DNA of 21,013 nt from a virus: IMG/VR virus record IMGVR_UViG_3300035698_016050, positions 1 through 21,013 of that record, one strand, 5' to 3'. The position numbers and the translations under genes were made by a program. The notes under the pieces are model-generated. The model was not told the DNA's origin. It saw nothing but the letters and a program-made list of their open reading frames with translations, and did no database searches. Below, one piece after another: positions 12,951-20,277 of this stretch. Each line of letters opens with the position of its first letter. The stretch's first letter is position 1.

Positions 12951-12978
12951 AGAGGGGGAGACGTCCCCTTCTTTTTTT
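12951..12978 (+). terminator. strong rho-independent terminator after the coat gene
   Basis: AGAGGGGGA-GACG-TCCCCTTCT forms a 9-bp stem (one G-U) with a 4-nt loop, followed by a run of seven T. It lies 22 nt beyond the coat stop codon and is the strongest terminator in the window. Confidence 0.92.
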
Positions 12979-12984
12979 GTACAT

Positions 12985-13013
12985 TTGACTACTCAAGTTG
13001 TTTACACTATTCT
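12985..13013 (+). promoter_or_regulatory. promoter for the neck and tail genes
   Basis: TTGACT (12985-12990), 17-bp spacer, TATTCT (13008-13013), placed 6 nt beyond the coat terminator. The expected start near 13020 begins directly at the 9-bp hairpin at 13022-13058. Confidence 0.6.
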
Positions 13014-13021
13014 ATAACTAA

Positions 13022-13058
13022 CCTACAGGCTTTTAATGCTAATCTTGCAGCTTGTAGG
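13022..13058 (+). promoter_or_regulatory. leader hairpin CCTACAGGC/GCTTGTAGG
   Basis: A 9-bp stem with one G-U pair and a 19-nt loop, at the predicted 5' end of the neck/tail mRNA and 17 nt before the next ATG. A 5'-terminal stem can protect an mRNA from decay or influence initiation; which applies is unknown. Confidence 0.55.
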
Positions 13059-13075
13059 GCATACTAAAACATTTT

Positions 13076-13369
13076 ATGTACGATATAACTTTCAAAATAG
13101 GCGATAGGGTAAGACCGCTACAGCCAACGCTCAAGAAAGGCAAGGAAACCAAAACTCCAGCTTTTATAATCACTACAATCAAGATCACTGAAGAAGGCGT
13201 ATACTACTTTACGAATGCAAATAATATACTTTATACAGCCGATCAATTAGAAACTACTAACTTAACATATGAACGATCAAATAAACTACCTCACGTTGCA
13301 GGAACTGACGAACCGAAGAGATCCGCAAGCAAGTCCAGTGATAGAAAAATGGCTGATGAAGGCGAATAG
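13076..13369 (+). CDS. small hypothetical protein after the coat
   Basis: A 97-residue frame. Residues 1-64 look like a compact beta-rich fold, with KIGDRVRPLQ (6-15), FIITTIKITEEGVYYFTNAN and LYTADQLE. This resembles small capsid-associated proteins but belongs to no recognised family. Residues 65-97 are low complexity and basic/acidic (RSASKSSDRKMADEGE) and are encoded by the 101 nt that overlap the next gene. Either the tail is real or it is tolerated. Position between coat and connector suggests a head decoration or head completion role, as inference. Confidence 0.65.
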   Translation: MYDITFKIGDRVRPLQPTLKKGKETKTPAFIITTIKITEEGVYYFTNANNILYTADQLETTNLTYERSNKLPHVAGTDEPKRSASKSSDRKMADEGE

Positions 13370-13931
13370 GCAAGTTGACAGCGTAATATCAATCTTCTTA
13401 CTTAACTCACCATTTGCTAAAGCTTATACAGGTGTGCAGTTATTTGAAGGCGTAGTCTTCACAGCTACAACGGCAACGCTTCCAAGTAATTCAGATCAAA
13501 AGAACTTTTACCAAAACTGTGTTATTCGTATAGAAAACGGAGCTTTGAAAGGCCTTGCGATATATATTGACTCATCAGATAACGGCGTACTAAACTTCAC
13601 CTCCACAGTTAACCCCACAGGGACTTTTAAGTGTTCAGTGTATCAACAAGCTAAGATCCCTAGAAAGTGCGATGTGAGTTACTTTAATAACGAAATACAA
13701 AAGATAATACCCGAGTTTATAAAACAGGCAATCGAATTACAATATGATTGGATTGAAAACACTCAAGACGCTATCCCTACAAGCAATATACAATCGCTGG
13801 GGTATACAGTAGCGAAGGATAGTTATTCAGAGCGTTTTGACTCACAAAGATTAGACTTAACAGATAGAATCAATCCAGACGCACTTGATTTGTTGAATAG
13901 CTACGGGGTAATTGGTACAAGCATAGGATGA
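13269..13931 (+). CDS. head-tail connector (adaptor) protein
   Basis: A 220-residue protein. The opening YLTLQELTNRRDPQASPV and a helix with IEKWLMKANRQVDSVIS (about 25-41) match the helical start of HK97 gp6/SPP1 gp15-like adaptors. The middle is a beta insertion (FTATTATLPS, GNGALKGLAIYI-like strands) and the C-terminal half is helical (NNEIQKIIPEFIKQAIELQYD). The first 33 codons overlap the previous gene. A shorter start at the ATG at 13353 would remove the typical opening helices and is not preferred. Followed by an ATGA overlap with the closure protein. Confidence 0.72.
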   Translation: MNDQINYLTLQELTNRRDPQASPVIEKWLMKANRQVDSVISIFLLNSPFAKAYTGVQLFEGVVFTATTATLPSNSDQKNFYQNCVIRIENGALKGLAIYIDSSDNGVLNFTSTVNPTGTFKCSVYQQAKIPRKCDVSYFNNEIQKIIPEFIKQAIELQYDWIENTQDAIPTSNIQSLGYTVAKDSYSERFDSQRLDLTDRINPDALDLLNSYGVIGTSIG

Positions 13932-14251
13932 TACCACAACTAAACCAAACCGTAACTCTGTATAGAACTATCACAGCAAATAGGAGAGGAGATCGCACCG
14001 CCTCAAACCCTACCGTAATTAAAGGGCGTTTATCCACTGGCCAAAAAACTGAGTATAATCAAAGGGGGCAAGATCAAAGCTACAACGCAAGTTTGCATGT
14101 AGGACCATTCGTCATTATTCAGAAAGGCAATCTTGTAAGTTATGCAGGCGAACTTTACACCGTTGCCAATGTAACAGCAACACGTAGCCTAAACGGGCAA
14201 GTATTGTTTCAGTGGTGTCAGCTACAAATCGAAGGGGGCGTAAGTATATGA
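13928..14251 (+). CDS. head closure / head-tail joining protein
   Basis: A 107-residue beta-rich protein of the SPP1 gp16/HK97 gp7-like joining family: QLNQTVTLYRTITANRRGDR at the start (the usual 'V-x-L-Y-R' strand), a long loop with QNQRG-type polar residues, VGPFVIIQKGNLVSYAGELYTVANV (about 59-83) and a final strand with QWCQLQIEGG. It forms the ring that closes the portal channel and joins head to tail. ATGA overlaps on both sides. Confidence 0.75.
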   Translation: MIPQLNQTVTLYRTITANRRGDRTASNPTVIKGRLSTGQKTEYNQRGQDQSYNASLHVGPFVIIQKGNLVSYAGELYTVANVTATRSLNGQVLFQWCQLQIEGGVSI

Positions 14252-14628
14252 TGAGTGCCGAGATAGACGTGAATGCAGCGTTGGAAAAAATCAATAAATC
14301 TCTGAGTCAAAAGAGTGCAATGCGTGCAATACGTTCTGGGTTTCATAGAATAGGGAAGCAATTACATCAAGACTCTAAGACACGAGTGCCAAATGATACA
14401 GGGGAACTCTACGATTCTTTTAATTACTTAATTGACGGTGATACATTAGAAGCTGGTTTTAATACTGAATACGCTATGTATCAACACAGAGGAATGAGGG
14501 CAGATGGAAGCCATATCATTGAGAACAGACCAGCGGGCGGTGAAACTGGCTTCTTAAATAATACATTAGAAAGCGAGATCGGAGGATACATTGATATTAT
14601 ACAAGACGAATTTAAAAAAGCTTTATGA
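14248..14628 (+). CDS. HK97 gp10-like neck / tail completion protein
   Basis: A 126-residue protein from the ATG at 14248, which overlaps the preceding stop (ATGA). The frame extends upstream but only into the previous gene. It shows the HK97-gp10-like pattern: an N-terminal helix (VNAALEKINKSLSQKSAMRA), KTRVPNDTGELYDSFNYLI (about 44-62, with the conserved P-x-D-T-G-x-L motif), EAGFNTEYAMYQHRGMR (about 67-83) and FLNNTLESEI. It takes part in joining tail to head. Confidence 0.85.
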   Translation: MMSAEIDVNAALEKINKSLSQKSAMRAIRSGFHRIGKQLHQDSKTRVPNDTGELYDSFNYLIDGDTLEAGFNTEYAMYQHRGMRADGSHIIENRPAGGETGFLNNTLESEIGGYIDIIQDEFKKAL

Positions 14629-15032
14629 ATTACATACTAGACGCAATTGCAGACTATTTAGAGGAAAAAGGATACACAGGAGTATATGTTGATTATGCTT
14701 ACTCACCAACTGATACAAGCTTGGAAGAAAGCCGTATAGTAATCATGAGCAATACAGGAAGCACACAAGATAATAATTCAGCTACCCAAAACTTTGCTTT
14801 CTCTATCTATGTAAGAGATACTAACAGAACAAACGCAGGGAATAGAGCAATGGCTATATATAATGAGTTAATGAATAAGACCTTCCAGACTCCAGATAAC
14901 ATTACCATCATGGATATACAAGGCAGACCTCCTTATTTCTGGGGGCTTATACCAAACACTACAAACGTCAGTGAGTATGCAATGAATATGCAGGTTATGT
15001 ATACAAATGATGACGCTAAGCTGTACAATTGA
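14625..15032 (+). CDS. tail terminator protein
   Basis: A 135-residue protein, ATGA-coupled to the previous gene. ILDAIADYLEEKGYTGVYVDYAYSP (3-27) and SRIVIMSNTGS, then AFSIYVRDTNRTNAGNRAMAIYNELMN (about 61-87), match the alpha/beta fold of tail terminators (minor capsid protein from bacteriophage / lambda gpU and SPP1 gp17 kind). It caps the finished tail tube and fits it to the neck. Its position before the major tail protein is standard. Confidence 0.72.
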   Translation: MNYILDAIADYLEEKGYTGVYVDYAYSPTDTSLEESRIVIMSNTGSTQDNNSATQNFAFSIYVRDTNRTNAGNRAMAIYNELMNKTFQTPDNITIMDIQGRPPYFWGLIPNTTNVSEYAMNMQVMYTNDDAKLYN

Positions 15033-15064
15033 CAAGGTATGATTAAAGAAGTTGCCTTCAGATA

Positions 15065-15122
15065 GGCAGGCTAAACCCGTCGCCTGCCCATCTTATACAT
15101 ATATTTTGATAAGATAACGGGT
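15065..15122 (+). promoter_or_regulatory. pseudoknot-capable leader of the major tail gene
   Basis: Two perfect 7-bp hairpins: GGCAGGC (15065-15071) with GCCTGCC (15082-15088), loop of 10 nt; and ATCTTAT (15090-15096) with ATAAGAT (15109-15115), loop of 12 nt. The first loop contains ACCCGT (15075-15080), exactly complementary to ACGGGT (15117-15122) after the second hairpin. The major tail start is at 15134 with no Shine-Dalgarno sequence. There is no T-run, so this is not a simple terminator. Confidence 0.6.
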
Positions 15123-15133
15123 ATTCAATAATT

Positions 15134-15739
15134 ATGTCATCACCATCACCAGTTACTCAAAAAAACATTGACGCAGTTGCGAACCTCAAAGTAGCAATTT
15201 ACATTGACGGTCTCTTCATCGGAATCTCAGACGCAGGGGAACACCCACTTGAGATCAACACATCAGCAACTCCAACAGGTTCAGCCCTCTCAGGAGAAAA
15301 CGGAGCATGGCTTTCAGTTAGCCAAGGCGGGCACATTATGTTCACCCCAACTATTCAAGGTCTCGACAAGAATGTACTCAATAAGATTGACCCTCGCATG
15401 TTTACAGCCGAAGAGGTTGGACAGGCTCTTGTGCCAACAAACCCATTTGCGGGACGTGTAACACTTGAATCAAATCCAGACATTCTGGATACTTACCCAC
15501 TTGTAATTAAGCCTTTCTTTGTTGAGAAATCAACAGGAACTAATTGGGGAACTGAGGTAGGCAATCCTTTGACTATTCTCTTATCTAGAGCTGCACACGT
15601 TGAGTCAATCTCAGTGCCTAACGCTGTTGGTGAGATTGTAAAGATTCAGTATACTTTTAGAGGTCATGTTGATTTACTCAACGATAATCGATTCGCGATT
15701 ATGGGACCTGGCATTGATACCGATGGAACTATTACCTAA
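15134..15739 (+). CDS. major tail (tube) protein
   Basis: A 201-residue protein with the composition and position of a siphovirus tail tube subunit: located after the tail terminator and before the tail assembly chaperone and tape measure. It is beta-rich (LKVAIYIDGLFIGISDAG, SVSQGGHIMFTPTIQGLD, GRVTLESNPDILDTYPLV), with repeated strand-turn motifs, and ends in YTFRGHVDLLNDNRFAIMG. It polymerises around the tape measure to form the tube. No immunoglobulin-like C-terminal extension is seen. Separate strong expression is suggested by its own structured leader. Confidence 0.8.
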   Translation: MSSPSPVTQKNIDAVANLKVAIYIDGLFIGISDAGEHPLEINTSATPTGSALSGENGAWLSVSQGGHIMFTPTIQGLDKNVLNKIDPRMFTAEEVGQALVPTNPFAGRVTLESNPDILDTYPLVIKPFFVEKSTGTNWGTEVGNPLTILLSRAAHVESISVPNAVGEIVKIQYTFRGHVDLLNDNRFAIMGPGIDTDGTIT

Positions 15740-15745
15740 TAAATT

Positions 15746-16033
15746 ATGAGAACTATAAAACTATCATACGAAGGAATCGGAGAAGTAGAAGTACAGCTTG
15801 CTGTAGGTAAGAAAATGCTTGAACTTAATAAGCTATCTAACAAGCTTGTAGGTGAAAAGGCTACTGACCAGCAACAAGAAGACGATCTTAACGTTATGTG
15901 TGAGATCGTCTCTAAGTGTACTAAATACACGCAAGAAGAAGTCTTAGATATGTTTGCGCAGTTTGAACTCTTAGAGCTGGTTAAAGTTATTAATGGAGAT
16001 CGTGAATCAATAAAAAAAGCGACTGGCTCGTAG
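15746..16033 (+). CDS. tail assembly chaperone, short (gpG-like) form
   Basis: A 95-residue protein located between major tail protein and tape measure, the position of the lambda G/T chaperones. Residues 1-40 are beta (TIKLSYEGIGEVEVQLAVGK), the rest is helical and acidic (EDDLNVMCEIVSKCTKYTQEE, MFAQFELLELVKVINGD). The frame ends at a TAG at 16031-16033 within a hairpin that follows a slippery A7 run, so a fraction of ribosomes should shift into the -1 frame and make the longer form. It keeps the tape measure soluble and recruits tail subunits. No sequence family was recognised; the call rests on position and frameshift. Confidence 0.78.
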   Translation: MRTIKLSYEGIGEVEVQLAVGKKMLELNKLSNKLVGEKATDQQQEDDLNVMCEIVSKCTKYTQEEVLDMFAQFELLELVKVINGDRESIKKATGS

Positions 16034-16326
16034 ATTATTACGAGCTTAGACTTTTAGGATTTAGTGCTAGCGAGATTGAAGAATTTACAAACAAAGACTT
16101 ACAAGCAATTGATCTCGCACGCTCTAACATACTCTACCATAACAACACAATTGATATATTGCTTGAGAATTACTCATTCTACCTTAATAACGATCCAAAC
16201 AACCGTAATAGAAAGGAGATCCTAGATCTCTTAACAGGAAAGGAAGAAAGTAAAAAGCAAGTAGCAAAAAGCGTATATGAAAGCTTAGATATAGACATTG
16301 AAAAGACGGGGGAAACTTTTAACTAA
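15746..16326 (+). CDS. tail assembly chaperone, frameshifted long (gpGT-like) form
   Basis: Expected product of a -1 shift, joining 15746-16018 to 16018-16326: 91 codons of the short form plus 102 codons in the -1 frame, 193 residues. The extension begins SDWLVDYYELRLLGFSASEI and ends EKTGETFN. It contains no methionine codon, so it cannot easily be translated by itself, and it is open for its whole length to a TAA that overlaps the tape measure ATG (TAATG). The domain would correspond to lambda gpT, which binds the tape measure. Standard gene callers would miss this product. Confidence 0.85.
16012..16045 (+). promoter_or_regulatory. -1 programmed ribosomal frameshift signal
   Basis: Slippery heptamer A AAA AAA (16012-16018) in the correct phase, a 7-nt spacer, then a perfect 7-bp stem GCTCGTA (16026-16032) with TACGAGC (16039-16045) and loop GATTAT. 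The zero-frame stop TAG lies in the stem and loop. Heptamer, spacing and stem all fit the established signal for bacterial and phage -1 shifts. Confidence 0.88.
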
Positions 16327-17957
16327 TGTTCGACAAAGGAGCTGTAACAATTAAAATAAAAGCTGATACAAAACCGTTAGCGACAGGGCTTAGTGCGGTT
16401 CTCAAAGATATTAGTAGCTTTGCGAAAAGTTCAAAAAGATATTTTGAACAGGTTGCAAGCAGTACAAAGGGTGTACGGGACGCATTCTCAAGCATTGGTG
16501 GGGCAATTAAAAATCTAGCGGGCAAAGCATTCGATCTTGGTAAAACACTCACTGTAGGGCTCGTAGGGGCGTTTACGGCGGTGAGTGCGTACGGACTCAA
16601 AATGGGTAATAGTATCCAACAAACATCTATTGCCTTTGATACAATGCTCGGCGATCCAGATGCACGCCGCAAGCTAATGCAGGATATTACAGATTTTGCT
16701 AAGACAACACCATTCGAGCGTTTTGAATTGATTGACGCTTCCAAGCAATTGCTGGCAATGGGTGTTGGTGCTAAAGATATAATCCCTACAATGCAAATGC
16801 TGGGAGACGTTTCAGCAGGCGTATCAACGAGCGTTCAAGAAACAGCTTTTGTATATGGACAGGTTAGAGCACAGGGTCAAGCTTATACTCAAGATCTTAA
16901 CCAGTTCGCCAGCCGTGGAATTCCTATCTACGAAGAAATTGCGAAAGTATTAGGGGTTACTGTTGCACAGCTTCGAGACGGCATGGGCACAAGTAAGATC
17001 AAAGTAAATTTTGCCACTGTTAATACAGCTTTTGCGAACATGACGAAAGAAGGTGGAAAGTTTAACAACCTGATGGATAAACAATCTCGATCACTGGGGG
17101 GAATCTTCTCCAACGTGAAGGATGGGATTGATAATATGATACTTAGTTTTATGGGTATAACATCAGAGGGCGATGTTAAATCAGGGTCATTTTTTGATCT
17201 TGCTCAGCAAAAAGCTGCAGGCTTTCAAGAATGGTTATCTGCTAATGAAGAGACCATTAGCCAGTGGGGGGCTAGAACATTCGGGGCTATTGCACGAAGT
17301 ATTGACATAGCATGGTCACAAGTTATTGCACCAGTACTGAGAGCGTTGCAGGACTGGTTTAACAATGGAGGAAAAGAGTCAATCAAAGTATATTACGAAG
17401 CGTGGAAACCTCTAGTTCAGCTCTTCAGATACTATGGATATCAGCTATGGCCAGTCGTCAAAAAAGCTTTTCAACAGCTTATGGAATACATGGCAAGCGA
17501 GCAGTTTAGAAATGATCTGAGAACAGTTGCTAGCATAATACAATCGATTGCGGACGCTCTGTATAGAACCGTTGACGGTCTGATTGCAGTTTACGACAAC
17601 TGGAAGAAAACCGAGTCGGCTATATCAAAAGGTCTCAATCACTCTTCGAGCACAACTAAGGACTTTTTCGCCTCGGACTTTTTCGCCTCGAGCACAATTG
17701 GAGGGTTGTTTGCACCCGTTGGTCGCAGGGCAAACGGTGGACCAGTTGAAGGCGACAACATGTACGAAACGGGAGAGTTTAACCGTCCAGAAATTCTAGA
17801 CGTCAAAGGCAAACAATACATGATTCCAGGAAATGACGGACGAGTGATGAATCAAAATCAAATTAAAGGCGAGACTAAGACAGTGAAAAACGTAACCATT
17901 AACCAATATGGCACACCTCAAAAAATATTCACACAATCTAACTACGTATTCTCATGA
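16326..17957 (+). CDS. tape measure protein
   Basis: A 543-residue protein. The N-terminal part carries the tape-measure domain: a hydrophobic segment (GLVGAFTAVSAYGLKMG, about 78-94), then FDTMLGDPDARRKLMQDITDFAKTTPFERFELIDASKQLLAMG, a long helical region with SAGVSTSVQETAFVYGQVRAQGQ and DLNQFASRGIPIYEEIAKVLGV. The C-terminal 130 residues contain a low-complexity stretch with a tandem duplication and a GRRANGGPVEGDNMYETGE segment of the kind found near the ends of many tape measures. By length it predicts a fairly short tail, perhaps around 80 nm at 0.15 nm per residue (rule of thumb). No peptidoglycan hydrolase domain seen. Confidence 0.87.
   Translation: MFDKGAVTIKIKADTKPLATGLSAVLKDISSFAKSSKRYFEQVASSTKGVRDAFSSIGGAIKNLAGKAFDLGKTLTVGLVGAFTAVSAYGLKMGNSIQQTSIAFDTMLGDPDARRKLMQDITDFAKTTPFERFELIDASKQLLAMGVGAKDIIPTMQMLGDVSAGVSTSVQETAFVYGQVRAQGQAYTQDLNQFASRGIPIYEEIAKVLGVTVAQLRDGMGTSKIKVNFATVNTAFANMTKEGGKFNNLMDKQSRSLGGIFSNVKDGIDNMILSFMGITSEGDVKSGSFFDLAQQKAAGFQEWLSANEETISQWGARTFGAIARSIDIAWSQVIAPVLRALQDWFNNGGKESIKVYYEAWKPLVQLFRYYGYQLWPVVKKAFQQLMEYMASEQFRNDLRTVASIIQSIADALYRTVDGLIAVYDNWKKTESAISKGLNHSSSTTKDFFASDFFASSTIGGLFAPVGRRANGGPVEGDNMYETGEFNRPEILDVKGKQYMIPGNDGRVMNQNQIKGETKTVKNVTINQYGTPQKIFTQSNYVFS
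17661..17690 (+). repeat. 15-bp exact tandem duplication in the tape measure gene
   Basis: GACTTTTTCGCCTCG occurs twice head to tail, encoding DFFAS DFFAS. The block is flanked by another near repeat, TCGAGCACAA, at 17645-17654 and 17687-17696. The in-frame, identical copies suggest recent slippage in the low-complexity linker near the C-terminus. Confidence 0.88.
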
Positions 17958-19099
17958 TCTCCGACAAGGTAATATTCCAATATGGCAATGCTAATGAACC
18001 CAACTATATCTTTTACAAGAATAAGTTTGAGGGTCAACTTGCTAATGGAGTAAAGCTTCAAAGAAGCGAATCAGCATTAAGCGATGGCTCACAAAGACTT
18101 AATGGAGCTAATCGTAACAAGCGCGCTGATTATCTATTTGAATACTCATTTAGTAATCCTTTCACTTCTATTTTCACTACTGACTTTGTCAACAGGGTAT
18201 TCTTTGGACCGCCACGGCTTACGTTCTGGTATCAAGTGAAGCAACTCTCAGAAGATAGAAACTATATCAGACCGCCAGAAAAATGGTTTTATAACATAGC
18301 GGACTGCACTATACCCCCTACAATCAAAGAGGGACAGTTTGAAAACAAGACAATGGCAGACCAAGATTATACGGTGGCGCTTACTTTAGAAAAACCTTAT
18401 TTATATGACTGTTCAGCGGATATAGAATACGTTGACCTCGCTAATTATATCTCAGGGCTTACTGTTTGGGGTTCGTTCTTATACTTAGCTGCTGCGTGGG
18501 GTTCCTCATTTGCACCCGTCAATATTAACACGATAACAGACGCTCAAAAGCAAGCGTTCTTCACTGGCTTAGGGGTTGAGAATATTAATTACTTTGTATA
18601 CTTACGGGATAGATTTTTTGAGCGAGATGTAACTCAAACAAATAGAATGTATGTTTTGAATAACATGCTATCAGCAAGCGCTACTAATGATTATCTTCTT
18701 TCAGATGTTACAAGCGGAGGCAATACTTACAGCTTTAAAGATTCACCAGCTGAGAACCAAATATATAGGTTAGAGATTTCACAGCTTACAATTGGTAAAA
18801 GTGTAACTCTTCAAAACCTAAATAATGGATCTGGCATTAGAATAAAGTGGCTTGACAGTGTGAATAGCCCTACTAATCTGGTGTATAACTCATACTACAA
18901 CAGACTCTATTCGGGAAGCTTAGAGGTTGAAGTAGCGACAGGTAGGTACAATGTTGAAGCGGTTGGAAGTAGGGGACTTTACTTCTCAGGGCTTCTTAAT
19001 CCTAGACCCTTTGAGACTATAACCAACGAGACTATTCGAGTCACAAATAACGGCACAGGATCAGTCACTGTTAAGATAGACAATCTATTTACGTATTAA
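17954..19099 (+). CDS. distal tail protein-like (Dit) protein
   Basis: A 381-residue, beta-rich protein, ATGA-coupled to the tape measure gene: the position of the distal tail hub in siphoviruses. The N-terminal 150 residues (FQYGNANEPNYIFYKNKFEG, ADYLFEYSFSNPFTSIFTTD, YTVALTLEKPYLYDCSADI) look like the tube-like ring domain with its final 'x-V-x-L-x-L-x-K-P-x-x-Y' strand. The C-terminal 230 residues are a second, beta-rich domain (LRISQLTIGKSVTLQNLNNG-like strands near 275-300), possibly a carbohydrate-binding or galectin-like addition as known in evolved Dit proteins. Family not certain. Confidence 0.6.
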   Translation: MISDKVIFQYGNANEPNYIFYKNKFEGQLANGVKLQRSESALSDGSQRLNGANRNKRADYLFEYSFSNPFTSIFTTDFVNRVFFGPPRLTFWYQVKQLSEDRNYIRPPEKWFYNIADCTIPPTIKEGQFENKTMADQDYTVALTLEKPYLYDCSADIEYVDLANYISGLTVWGSFLYLAAAWGSSFAPVNINTITDAQKQAFFTGLGVENINYFVYLRDRFFERDVTQTNRMYVLNNMLSASATNDYLLSDVTSGGNTYSFKDSPAENQIYRLEISQLTIGKSVTLQNLNNGSGIRIKWLDSVNSPTNLVYNSYYNRLYSGSLEVEVATGRYNVEAVGSRGLYFSGLLNPRPFETITNETIRVTNNGTGSVTVKIDNLFTY

Positions 19100-19100
19100 T

Positions 19101-20276
19101 ATGATTATACATTTGTTTAACCTTGCTACTTTTGAGAATACGGCACTGATAGATCATATTAATGGTGACGTTGGAAGCTTGTACATAATGTTAAACTTGC
19201 GAGCACCGCACCAGCTTAATATCAGTATAAACTCAAAGTTCTCCAGAATAAATGACGTTATAAGACGTAACGATTTCGGGATAAGAATACAAGAAAGCAA
19301 TCAAGACCTCTTATTTATATTTGAAAGTAGAGAGGTCAAAGACGATTATACAGTCGAGCTTAAAATGCTTAGCTACTCATACAAACTACAACTCAAGAGA
19401 TTAGACAACATGGATCGGGATTTACGTGGCTACTCACTTGCTACATTCTTAGGAGAGTTAGATCAAGAGTTTGAATTTGAGCCTATATCTGGGGATCGTG
19501 ATATTCAATTGATCACAGGTGCGGAGAATGATCTAAAACTATTAACAGAGGCTATCACTTACCCTGAGTTCTGGGATTGGACTGACGGAGGCCTTGTAAA
19601 CGTAGGTGGACAGTTAAAGCCTTCAATTCTCTATGGAGATTTTAGGAAAGGTGTGGCATACTTTGATTCAACAGGAGACGCACGGCTCGCACCGCAAAGA
19701 TTCTCAAACATAACTACAACTGATAATATTAACTCTAGTGACACTTTCTTAACATCAGCAAGCGTCAAAGACGGCGGTGTTGGTTATAGATTCATATTCC
19801 CATACGTGAACAATGGGCAAGGGTTCGCACAGTCAACATCCATCAGGCTAACTAGAAATAATTACTCATTTATTAATCCGCAATTCCCTGTTGTCAAATT
19901 CACTTCACCAATTACTTTGCAAGACTATTACTGTGTTGTTAACCCCTTCTCGCAAACAAATGACAACATGAAAGTATACGACTTGCAAGAACCTTCAAAC
20001 ACTGAAGATCAATCAGGTGAAAATACAACAACCGTTGATATTACGGAGGAAGTTCTCTACAGGAGAACAATATCTTACATACAGTCTTTGCAATCTAAAC
20101 CAGTACTGGAAGTAGTGCCACAGTTTAAAAATATTGTATTAGCGGGGGCAACCGCAGTCGTAAAGTATACGCAAGAGCTGAAAGGGTACGACGGCTCAAT
20201 TCTGTATAGTCAATGCTTTGACGGTGATTACATCCTAGACAACTTGCAATATAATCTTAGCGACTTCGTATCTTAA
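19101..20276 (+). CDS. tail hub / baseplate-like protein
   Basis: A 391-residue protein, joined to the Dit-like gene by TTAATATG. The N-terminal 180 residues have alternating strands and helices (HINGDVGSLYIMLNLRAPHQ, LLFIFESREVKDDYTVELKM, YSLATFLGELDQEFEFEPIS, DLKLLTEAITYPEFWDWTDG). This pattern is similar to tail-associated (Tal/gp27-like) hub proteins, which bind underneath Dit; the tilted segment LLTEAITYPEFWDW is typical of the minimal-hub fold. It lacks a C-terminal peptidase or receptor-binding region, so host attachment must come from later genes. Call rests on order and general pattern. Confidence 0.6.
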   Translation: MIIHLFNLATFENTALIDHINGDVGSLYIMLNLRAPHQLNISINSKFSRINDVIRRNDFGIRIQESNQDLLFIFESREVKDDYTVELKMLSYSYKLQLKRLDNMDRDLRGYSLATFLGELDQEFEFEPISGDRDIQLITGAENDLKLLTEAITYPEFWDWTDGGLVNVGGQLKPSILYGDFRKGVAYFDSTGDARLAPQRFSNITTTDNINSSDTFLTSASVKDGGVGYRFIFPYVNNGQGFAQSTSIRLTRNNYSFINPQFPVVKFTSPITLQDYYCVVNPFSQTNDNMKVYDLQEPSNTEDQSGENTTTVDITEEVLYRRTISYIQSLQSKPVLEVVPQFKNIVLAGATAVVKYTQELKGYDGSILYSQCFDGDYILDNLQYNLSDFVS

Positions 20277-20277
20277 T

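Noticed and set aside
15065-15088. GC-rich hairpin as a terminator between tail terminator and major tail genes.
   Set aside because: It is followed by CATCTTATAC and lacks a T-run, unlike the clear terminators at 2859-2881 and 12951-12978.
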